Shown here: piece by piece, positions 1-6,117 of the stretch
Numbering within the stretch: position 1 is the stretch's first letter
Layout of the letters: every line of letters starts with the position of its first letter
NCBI GenBank assembly: GCA_964524965.1
Contig: CAZGDY010000076.1
Span: 1-8,510, forward strand
DNA: 8,510 nucleotides
Direction: 5' to 3'
DNA from: Kmv34 sp964524965
Lineage (GTDB): Bacteria > Aerophobota > Aerophobia > Aerophobales > B3-G15
Made by a program: the position numbers and the translations under genes
The notes under the pieces: model-generated
The model's database searches: none
What the model saw: the letters and a program-made list of their open reading frames with translations, nothing else
What the model was told of the DNA's origin: nothing

Positions 1-28
1 TCCCACATCCAATATCTAATATTTTCAT
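1..28 (-). CDS. Probable SAM-dependent methyltransferase, first nine codons only
   Basis: Reading the minus strand from an ATG at 28 to the window edge gives MKILDIGCG. This matches motif I of class I SAM-dependent methyltransferases, the glycine-rich loop that binds S-adenosylmethionine, and it often sits at the very N-terminus as it does here. An in-frame TGA lies at 37-35, nine bases upstream, so the gene cannot start much earlier. No clear Shine-Dalgarno sequence precedes it. It is co-directional with the glycan genes and starts 113 bases after the stop of the SDR gene. Methyltransferases are common in such clusters, either modifying sugars or acting in nucleotide-sugar pathways, but nine residues cannot show the substrate. 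The family call rests on this motif alone. Confidence 0.6.
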
Positions 29-54
29 AAAGATTCAAACTATTTTTAAAAGAT

Positions 55-83
55 TTTATATTTTATAAAAAAGGCAAACCCAA
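55..83 (-). promoter_or_regulatory. Possible promoter ahead of the methyltransferase gene
   Basis: On the minus strand TTGGGT (83-78) is followed after 17 bases by TATAAA (60-55). These resemble sigma-70 -35 and -10 boxes, three of six and five of six matches, at ideal spacing, and they lie about 27 bases upstream of the ATG at 28. The region is very AT-rich, so a chance match is quite possible. It would give the methyltransferase its own transcript in addition to readthrough. Confidence 0.22.
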
Positions 84-141
84 TTATTCAGACAAAAATT
101 TATTCCTTAATATTACTTCTACTCTACTTCTCATTCTTTAG

Positions 142-1380
142 TTAATTCTCCATTGAAATTTTTCTATTTTCTGAAACCATAAAATAATTTATTTGGTCTT
201 GAATGATGTCACGAAGACTATAATTTACATTGAATCCAAGAGCCATTAATTTTGAAGGATCGGACAACAATATCGGGACATCAGAAGGCCGAAATCTTTC
301 CTTATCAAATACCACATCTATCTTTCTCTTATCAGTATATATTACAAAACCCTCATCTTTTAGGGTAAAATATAACTTGTCATCCAACATCAGTTTATCA
401 ATTTTAGATGCGTCGAATTCAATTCCAAACTCTTTTATTTTCTCCATCATGGTAGGATTTTTCACAACTTTATCACCCTTTATATTTACAATTTTATAAA
501 CCTTATACCCAACCTCCTCTATAGCTAATAATAGATATGATAACACTGAATTAGTTCGCATAGAGCCCTGGACATAAACTTCTCCCGGTTTACCTTTTTC
601 AGCCAAAAGCAAGTAACCTTTAACAATATCCCTGACATGAGACCAATCCCTAAAGCTATTCACGTTACCAATTAATACTTTACTTATCTCTCCATATTTT
701 AACTGCACGGCCTGCTTGGTGATTATAGAAGTCACAAAGTGGTGCCCTCTTCCAGCACCTTCATGGTTAAACGCTCGCGAAACAATGGTTTTCAAACCAA
801 AAGAATGATGATACTCTCTTATTAGATAATCACCGTAAACTTTACTCACAGCATACGGCGACAAAGGACGGAAAGGATTGGTTTCTTTTACAGGAAGCTC
901 AAGAGTAAATTCAGATTCAAGATTATATTTTTGTTTACTTTTTAGATATTGCTTTTTACTGCTAATTGCTAGTCCATACTCTTCGCTGCTCCCAGCAAAA
1001 ACTATCGTTGCCTCTGGGCATTGCAACCTAACTACTTCCAATAAATTTGCAGTACCAACGCAATTAACTTGAGTAAATAATAGGGGATTATTAAATGATT
1101 TTTTAACAGATGATTGGGCCGCTAAATGAAATATAACCTCAGGCTGCACAGATTTTATTACCTTGATTACACTATACAGGTTACAAATATCACCTTCTAA
1201 TAAGTGAAGTTTATCCTGGAATTTTTTATCTCCAATACTCTTTGGAATTATAGCGGATGCCCGAGGAAAAATCATTCCAAACACCGTAGCCCCATTTTTA
1301 ATAAGCTCATCCGCCAAATAAGGACCTACAAACCCACTAATTCCAGTAATGAGAACTCTTTTCCCACTCCAAAAATCCAT
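142..1380 (-). CDS. Extended SDR, GDP-6-deoxy-4-keto-mannose reductase (RMD)-like, with two insertions
   Basis: This 412-residue protein belongs to the NAD-dependent epimerase/dehydratase (extended SDR) family. The N-terminal nucleotide-binding motif GISGFVG is at residues 13-19, followed by HLAAQSS near 85-91, the SSEEYG active-site segment at 131-136 and the catalytic YAVSK at 176-180. SSEEYG and the late FRPSDVP (363-369) resemble GDP-4-keto-6-deoxymannose reductases, whereas FNHEGAGRGHHFVT (204-217) resembles the NHES-RRGETFVT segment of GDP-mannose dehydratases. The closest role is therefore GDP-mannose-derived 6-deoxysugar synthesis, possibly GDP-D-rhamnose, but the exact reaction is uncertain. 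RMD-type enzymes are usually a little over 300 residues. The excess here is a charged stretch at about 139-163 and a block at about 292-361. GGGAG at 1395-1391 precedes the ATG by ten bases, and the gene follows the GT2 gene after 83 bases. Confidence 0.72.
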   Translation of the reverse strand: MDFWSGKRVLITGISGFVGPYLADELIKNGATVFGMIFPRASAIIPKSIGDKKFQDKLHLLEGDICNLYSVIKVIKSVQPEVIFHLAAQSSVKKSFNNPLLFTQVNCVGTANLLEVVRLQCPEATIVFAGSSEEYGLAISSKKQYLKSKQKYNLESEFTLELPVKETNPFRPLSPYAVSKVYGDYLIREYHHSFGLKTIVSRAFNHEGAGRGHHFVTSIITKQAVQLKYGEISKVLIGNVNSFRDWSHVRDIVKGYLLLAEKGKPGEVYVQGSMRTNSVLSYLLLAIEEVGYKVYKIVNIKGDKVVKNPTMMEKIKEFGIEFDASKIDKLMLDDKLYFTLKDEGFVIYTDKRKIDVVFDKERFRPSDVPILLSDPSKLMALGFNVNYSLRDIIQDQINYFMVSENRKISMEN

Positions 1381-1430
1381 TATACTCTATCTCCCTTTAT
1401 ATTATTCTCTTCTAACCTGGAAATACATTA

Positions 1431-1465
1431 TCTATATTTCTCTCTGCTCTCTTTTTCTATATTTC
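1431..1465. repeat. Short direct repeat in the gap between GT2 and SDR genes
   Basis: The 10-base sequence TCTATATTTC occurs at 1431-1440 and again at 1456-1465, with starts 25 bases apart. The second copy overlaps the TGA stop of the GT2 gene. The minus strand of this 83-base gap is strongly purine-rich (AGAGA-type runs). In such biased DNA a 10-base repeat may be chance, and no function is evident. Confidence 0.35.
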
Positions 1466-2717
1466 AAAATCCCCAGTATTCTCCCCGCTTTGGCCTCTGT
1501 AATAGTCTTTTCCAAAACCCCAGTGCCCAGGAAAAATGCATTACAGGAAATACACAAAGCAAACGCCAAAAAAGAGAGAACTTGGACTGTTTCATAGTAG
1601 ACGTTTCGTCTTCTATTTTCGAAGTCGGTGATTTAATTCCAAACATCCTCTCCTTATAGGCTAAACGCAGGGAAACTAAAAAATCACTAACTATGTAAGC
1701 TACCCCAATCACTAACCATTGGTATAAAAAAAAGACATTAAATATTCCTAATACTGGTAATAAAACAAGAATCAGCAGAAGAACCGGAGGAGCAAGTTGT
1801 CTCCAGGCAGTTAATCTTCCTCTTTTAATTAAATTTCCCGCCTTGGCTCCACCGTAACGAAAATATAACTTCCAAAAATCTTTAAAATTATCTCTGGGAT
1901 AATAACAAACCACAAAATCTTTATTTAAATAAACTTTACCTCCAGCATCTCTAATTCGCTGATTCATATCAGAATCTTCACTAATCACAACAGACTCCTC
2001 ATCAAATAGTCCGACCTTATCAAATATCTTTTTTCTAAAGCAACCAAGATAAACTGTATCTACATACCCGCTTTTTTTTCCCAGTCTAAATTGAGCACTA
2101 CCTACACCAAAGGAATGTGACAAGGCAATCCCAATTGCTTGCTGAGTTCGTACCCGATGTTCTATCTTTAATGTTCTGTATTTAGCTTCAAATGTTATGC
2201 GTTCATTTTCCTTTTGCAACGCTGATTCCGGAATTTTTAACTTTAAATTTTGAATTATTGGCCTTTGTACTCCTCCCACATTATCCGCTCCTGTTTTTAT
2301 AAGTGTTCCAACACACTTTTCGATATAATCAGGTGGAATAATTGCCCTTGCATCAACTCGCATCACCACATCGCCTTTAGCTTCTTTAATTCCTATATTT
2401 AAAGCCGGTGCTCTGCGACCTTTAGGATTGTCTATAAGCCGAATAGTTGTGAATAAATTAAGATCTGATGACCTAAACTTTTTCTTTCCCTCACTCTTAT
2501 TTTCTTCTCTCAAACCCTTAATTTCCCGTTCAAAATTTTGAGTCCTAAACTCTTCAACTATTTCTCTAGTCTCATCTTTACTCATTCCATCAATAACCAA
2601 AACTTCAAAATAATTTTTGGGATAGGATTGACAAATGAGCTGTAATAAAGTTTCTCTAATATACATCCTTTCATTTTTAACAGGTACGATCACCGAAACA
2701 AAAGGAACAGATTCCAT
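1464..2717 (-). CDS. GT2 family glycosyltransferase, ExoA-like, membrane-anchored
   Basis: The product has 417 residues from the ATG at 2717. Its N-terminal GT-A domain shows VSVIVPVKNE (about 7-16), LVIDGMSKDET (about 40-50), a DxD-like DAR (122-124) and SED (246-248) ahead of an acceptor-site segment. SFGVGSAQFR, VDTVYLG and YYPR match the succinoglycan ExoA-type subgroup, which adds a sugar to a lipid-linked intermediate at the inner membrane. Two hydrophobic segments follow at about 308-350 and a third at about 383-400, so the active domain should be cytosolic and membrane-anchored. Compared with ExoA relatives there are extra charged stretches at about 60-88 and 156-185. Starts at TTG 2732 and ATG 2726 are also in frame. 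ATG 2717 is preferred because it begins one base after the upstream TAA, with GGAG at 2730-2727, and fits the family N-terminus. Donor and acceptor cannot be read from sequence. Confidence 0.88.
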   Translation of the reverse strand: MESVPFVSVIVPVKNERMYIRETLLQLICQSYPKNYFEVLVIDGMSKDETREIVEEFRTQNFEREIKGLREENKSEGKKKFRSSDLNLFTTIRLIDNPKGRRAPALNIGIKEAKGDVVMRVDARAIIPPDYIEKCVGTLIKTGADNVGGVQRPIIQNLKLKIPESALQKENERITFEAKYRTLKIEHRVRTQQAIGIALSHSFGVGSAQFRLGKKSGYVDTVYLGCFRKKIFDKVGLFDEESVVISEDSDMNQRIRDAGGKVYLNKDFVVCYYPRDNFKDFWKLYFRYGGAKAGNLIKRGRLTAWRQLAPPVLLLILVLLPVLGIFNVFFLYQWLVIGVAYIVSDFLVSLRLAYKERMFGIKSPTSKIEDETSTMKQSKFSLFWRLLCVFPVMHFSWALGFWKRLLQRPKRGEYWGF

Positions 2718-2718
2718 A

Positions 2719-3900
2719 TTATTCATCTCCAATCGCCCTCCGAATATATTTAGTCCAAATCTTAGCCGATTCTTTTGTATTCCACTCTGATTGAATAAAA
2801 TCAGACCCGTTTTGAGCCATAATCTTCATTTGCTTGGGGTGTTTTAAGGCGTAGTCCATTAATTCTACCAGAGCACTTACATCGCCTGCTTTATAGACCA
2901 ATCCGCTATAACCATGCTCAATAAGGTCGTATGATGCACACACTCCATCTGAACAAATAATGGGAATCTTAGCGCAATGACATTCATTTACGATATTCCC
3001 CCAATCATCAAAATAAGAAGGGAACACACAGTAATCAGATAAAGCATAAACCAAAGGTATCCTATCGTAAGGAACACTTCTGATCCATTTAAAATTTTTT
3101 GGATGCTTTTTCAAAAAATCACTTGCCATTTTTCTCATGGAACCATCACCTACCAGCAACAATTGGACGTTGCTATTCAATCGCAACAATTTCTCAAAAG
3201 CAGAAAGGAGACTATCAAGGCCTTTTCGCCTCACCAGCCCAGAAATACACAGAAACAGTGGCCGCTCATCCAAGGAGAATTTAGCCCGTTCTTTTTTCTT
3301 TTCTTCCTCACCTAATTGATAATTTTTATAATCAAAATGAGTTTCATCTATAACGTGCTTTACGATAATCACATCTTTCTCAGACACCTCTCCCAGTTTA
3401 ATTACATCATTTTTTGCCTTTGTGCCATCAGTAAAAACAAAACACTGATCCTTGATGAATTTTCGTGCTAAAGATTTTGTCAATACGCTCCTCATTCTCC
3501 AAAGAAAATTAGGGTTCCATTCTCTAAGTCCTACAATCCAACCAACAGAAGGGATACTACGCTTTTGGGCAAATTTTTTGGCAGTGAAGCATCCGATTTC
3601 CGAGCCCGGGGTAATAATTATCAACGAAAATTTTACTAGTGATAAATATTTGGTAAGCCCTGGATTAATCATAACTCCTTTAGAAAAAGCCGTAAAGTAA
3701 AAACCGGGAATTATTTTTGGATTCACTAATTTTCCCTCTATATCCCAGGGCCTGCCTTTTTCCTTAGCCGAAAGAAGATAATAATATAATTTATATTCAG
3801 GCAATTGAAATTGTATCTCATCAAAAAGCAATTGATGATTTGGATACCATGTTCTACCAACAATAAGCACATTGCGATTTTCTATCACGCTGACCATCAT
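2719..3900 (-). CDS. GT4 family glycosyltransferase
   Basis: This 393-residue protein has a GT-B fold. The N-terminal Rossmann-like half (NVLIVGRTWYP at 10-20) should bind the acceptor. The C-terminal half carries GT4 hallmarks: CISGLVRRKGLD (218-229), LLLVGDGS (247-254), FPSYFDDWGN (293-302) and IICSDGV (314-320). The usual E-x7-E catalytic pair appears as D298-x7-E306. It should transfer a sugar from a nucleotide donor, likely with retention of configuration, in the cytosol. The sugar is unknown, although a deoxysugar or xylose made by the neighbouring enzymes is reasonable. The start is ATG 3900 or the adjoining ATG 3897. An in-frame TAA upstream excludes a longer form, and no Shine-Dalgarno sequence is visible, unlike the neighbours. 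Its stop lies two bases before the preferred ATG of the GT2 gene, implying translational coupling. Confidence 0.9.
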   Translation of the reverse strand: MMVSVIENRNVLIVGRTWYPNHQLLFDEIQFQLPEYKLYYYLLSAKEKGRPWDIEGKLVNPKIIPGFYFTAFSKGVMINPGLTKYLSLVKFSLIIITPGSEIGCFTAKKFAQKRSIPSVGWIVGLREWNPNFLWRMRSVLTKSLARKFIKDQCFVFTDGTKAKNDVIKLGEVSEKDVIIVKHVIDETHFDYKNYQLGEEEKKKERAKFSLDERPLFLCISGLVRRKGLDSLLSAFEKLLRLNSNVQLLLVGDGSMRKMASDFLKKHPKNFKWIRSVPYDRIPLVYALSDYCVFPSYFDDWGNIVNECHCAKIPIICSDGVCASYDLIEHGYSGLVYKAGDVSALVELMDYALKHPKQMKIMAQNGSDFIQSEWNTKESAKIWTKYIRRAIGDE

Positions 3901-3974
3901 TGTTTTTTTATAATTGCTTTAAGATTAAACAGGATTTCACTATCGCCCCACTTGATTTTTAGAAGATCGCTGCC

Positions 3975-4006
3975 GCAAGGTATAAACAGACCTTGCTTTT
4001 CGCAAG
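3975..4006 (-). promoter_or_regulatory. Overlapping, mutually exclusive hairpins between two glycosyltransferase genes
   Basis: On the transcribed minus strand CTTGC (4006-4002) can pair with GCAAG (3996-3992) around a GAAAA loop. The same central segment, read as GCAAGGT (3996-3990), can instead pair perfectly with ACCTTGC (3981-3975) around an eight-base loop. The two stems share the central arm and so exclude each other. The element begins just after the stop codon of the upstream gene. No T-run follows, so it does not look like a Rho-independent terminator. It could be an RNA-stability or processing hairpin, an attenuator-like element, or chance. The pairing is seen directly; the function is not known. 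Confidence 0.4.
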
Positions 4007-4007
4007 C

Positions 4008-4934
4008 TTACCTGAAAAGGTTTTTTATGGATTCAATAGTTATCCGAACACTCTTTCCCAAAACATACAATGGATAGGAATAAGGATAAAACATTTTACA
4101 AATAATAGACCCATAGCCAATACTGAATCTTTCCATAAAAGAATTAACTCGCTTACAAACAGATGTTCTCTTTAAACCCCCCTTAGTAAGTGCATAAGTA
4201 GAGTCCCGCACATTATATGTATGTATGGGCCACCATTTCCCAATCAAATCCTCATTATATCTCCGCTCTGGACTGGTTTTTTGCCGATAATCCTTTTGGT
4301 TAATGTGAGAATAATCGTGATTTTGGTGTAAAACAATATTTTGAGAAGTTAAATCAATAACTGGTATCTTCAAAGATATAGCTTTCCAAATCATCCAGTT
4401 ATCCCATCGAGGACGGCCAACTGCAAAAGGCAAGATATCTTTGAAAAGTCCTTTAGGAAAAATAAAATAATCTATAGCACTTGGAGGAGAGAGCGTCCCA
4501 TTTTTTTTTACTAAGTCCTTTAATTTTTTTTCCCATCCCAAACCAAAGTTCAAACATTCATTTATGGTAATATCCCATCTACGACCAACTAAAAGAAAGG
4601 AAGAATTTATTTGCCTGGATATATAATTAATTGCTTTTATTAAATCACTCATAAAAATAATATCAGCATTCACATAACACATAAGTGGATAATGGGCGAT
4701 TTTTTCTGCTTCCGCAAACAAAGAATTAATTAAAGGAGTTCCGTATTCGCTTTGGCTCACCTTGAGAATGTGCTGTAGATCAAATTCTCTACAAATCTTT
4801 GCTGTACCCTCCTCCTCACCCATAAGAATAATCTCAGGCTTTAGTTGAAGAAGTGTCCAGCTCTTAATTGCATTCCTTTGTATTATGTCGATATGCCCGC
4901 AAAAGGGTTTGGGACAGGTAAAAATTGTCAACAC
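4008..4934 (-). CDS. Putative GT-A type glycosyltransferase of an uncharacterised family
   Basis: The product is 308 residues. It begins TIFTCPKPF and contains QRNAIKSW (19-26), EYGTPLIN (63-70), CYVNADIIF (86-94), VGRRWD (116-121), DYFIFP (155-160), GRPRWDNW (173-180) and HQNHDYSH (203-210). NAD at 89-91 sits where GT-A enzymes carry the DxD metal and nucleotide-sugar motif, after a hydrophobic strand. I recall this motif set from a family of glycosyltransferase-like proteins of unknown function, but cannot verify it here. There is no signal peptide. The C-terminus (after about 270) has a moderately hydrophobic YPYSYPLYVLG stretch that might touch the membrane. The start is GTG 4934, with GAGGAG six bases upstream; TTG at the next codon is also possible. 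It sits between fcl and two ordinary glycosyltransferase genes, which supports a transfer role. Donor and acceptor are unknown. Confidence 0.7.
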   Translation of the reverse strand: MLTIFTCPKPFCGHIDIIQRNAIKSWTLLQLKPEIILMGEEEGTAKICREFDLQHILKVSQSEYGTPLINSLFAEAEKIAHYPLMCYVNADIIFMSDLIKAINYISRQINSSFLLVGRRWDITINECLNFGLGWEKKLKDLVKKNGTLSPPSAIDYFIFPKGLFKDILPFAVGRPRWDNWMIWKAISLKIPVIDLTSQNIVLHQNHDYSHINQKDYRQKTSPERRYNEDLIGKWWPIHTYNVRDSTYALTKGGLKRTSVCKRVNSFMERFSIGYGSIICKMFYPYSYPLYVLGKSVRITIESIKNLFR

Positions 4935-5022
4935 ATTTCACTCCTCTTTATGCTCCAATCAGAAAATTTTATTTAACCATCTTGAAAATATCAGGTAATT
5001 CTTTAAATTGATCAAAAAAAGG

Positions 5023-5961
5023 CTACTTAAGTTTCTTTTTATACCACTCAATCGTTCTTTTTAACCCTTCCCGAAAATCAATCTCCGCTTCAAATCCAAA
5101 CTTTTCTTTTGCCTTAGAAACATCTAAATTCCGCCTTGGCTGACCGTTAGGTTTGGTAGTATCCCAAATAATTTTTCCCTTAAAACCCGTCAATTCCGCA
5201 ATTAAATTAACCAAATCTTTAATTGATATCTCAAACCCGGTCCCAATGTTAACCGGTTCACTCTTATTATATCGCTCAGTTGCTAATAAAATTGCTTTTG
5301 CCGCATCTTCGACATAAAGAAATTCTCTGGTTGGGCTTCCATCTCCCCAGACTATTATTTTATCCTTTCCCTCTTGTTTTGCCTCTGTACATTTTCTAAT
5401 TAGGGCAGGAATTACGTGGGAAGTTTCAAGATCAAAATTATCAAGAGGACCGTATAAATTTACGGGAACTAAAAATATAGAATTAAATCCGTATTGCTCT
5501 CTGTAAGCCTGGGATTGCACTAAGAGCATTTTCTTTGCCAAGCCATATGGCGCATTAGTTTCCTCGGGATATCCATCCCAAAGATTTTCCTCTCTAAAAG
5601 GTACTGGGGTATACTTAGGATAAGCACAAACTGTACCTAAAGCTACAAATTTTTCCACATTATACTGACGAGCACATTCTATTAACTGAATCCCCATTAT
5701 AGCATTATCGTAGAAAAATTTACCAGGATTATTTCTGTTGGCCCCAATCCCCCCCACTGTAGCAGCTAAATGTATGACAATGTCTGGATTACTATCTTTA
5801 TACATACGAATAATTGCTTTTTTTTCTCGCAAATCATACTTTCTACTTCTCGGAACAAAAATACTCTTGAGATTCTTTTCTTTTAACTGCTCCAGCACAA
5901 AAGAACCTAAAAATCCTCCTCCACCGGTCACAGTAACTTTTTTATTATTCCAAAAATTCAT
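5023..5961 (-). CDS. fcl: GDP-L-fucose synthase (GDP-4-keto-6-deoxy-D-mannose 3,5-epimerase-4-reductase)
   Basis: This 312-residue extended SDR converts GDP-4-keto-6-deoxymannose to GDP-L-fucose with NADPH, the step after Gmd, in the cytosol. The dinucleotide-binding GGGGFLG is at 13-19, and the family signature GGIGANRNNP at 70-79. LGTVCAYPK (108-116) holds the catalytic Thr (Ser in the E. coli enzyme) and the epimerase Cys112. Y139 and K143 form YxxxK, H182 is in SHVIPALI, and GDGSPTREFLYVED is at 206-219. All expected catalytic residues are present and the length is normal (about 310-320). The ATG is preceded by AGAGGA at 5973-5968 with a six-base spacer. It is separated from gmd by 156 bases, longer than most gaps here, yet the pathway link is strong. 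Its stop is TAG, the only one among the complete genes. Confidence 0.95.
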   Translation of the reverse strand: MNFWNNKKVTVTGGGGFLGSFVLEQLKEKNLKSIFVPRSRKYDLREKKAIIRMYKDSNPDIVIHLAATVGGIGANRNNPGKFFYDNAIMGIQLIECARQYNVEKFVALGTVCAYPKYTPVPFREENLWDGYPEETNAPYGLAKKMLLVQSQAYREQYGFNSIFLVPVNLYGPLDNFDLETSHVIPALIRKCTEAKQEGKDKIIVWGDGSPTREFLYVEDAAKAILLATERYNKSEPVNIGTGFEISIKDLVNLIAELTGFKGKIIWDTTKPNGQPRRNLDVSKAKEKFGFEAEIDFREGLKRTIEWYKKKLK

Positions 5962-6117
5962 CTCACTTCCTCTTATTTAACTTTATTGTTCAATGTCCAA
6001 AAAAATAATTTTTCACTTTTTACTCTCATTCGCACTACATTTTTAATAAATCAAATTTAACTTATCATAAATCCTTTTCTTCGTCTATCCTATGTCCTAA
6101 ACCTTTATTCATTAGGC
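5962..6117. other. Intergenic gap between gmd and fcl
   Basis: This is the longest gap between complete genes, at 156 bases, and is very AT-rich. It contains the fcl ribosome-binding site at its low end. A weak inverted repeat lies just after the gmd stop (CCTAA at 6096-6100 and TTAGG at 6112-6116, 11-base loop) without a T-run, so it is not a credible terminator. Only tiny reading frames without ribosome-binding sites are present. I see no convincing promoter, although one could be hidden in the AT-rich sequence. Confidence 0.6.

Noticed and set aside
1204..1659. A 151-codon open frame on the plus strand spanning the GT2/SDR junction
   Set aside because: It lies opposite two well-supported minus-strand genes, has low-complexity Ser/Phe/Asn-rich composition and shows no recognisable motif.
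3099..3319. Three overlapping plus-strand open frames
   Set aside because: All are antisense to conserved GT4 coding sequence and have no domain or ribosome-binding evidence.
3805..4175. Plus-strand open frames covering the 107-base gap
   Set aside because: They extend into conserved minus-strand genes on either side, and their translations are not protein-family like.
5973..6035. A 20-residue minus-strand frame starting at GTG 6035 between gmd and fcl
   Set aside because: It has no ribosome-binding site and no recognisable sequence, and its stop overlaps the fcl Shine-Dalgarno sequence; chance in AT-rich DNA is likelier.
6096..6116. Inverted repeat CCTAA/TTAGG after gmd as a terminator
   Set aside because: The stem has only five mostly A-T pairs, the loop is 11 bases, and no T-run follows on the transcribed strand.
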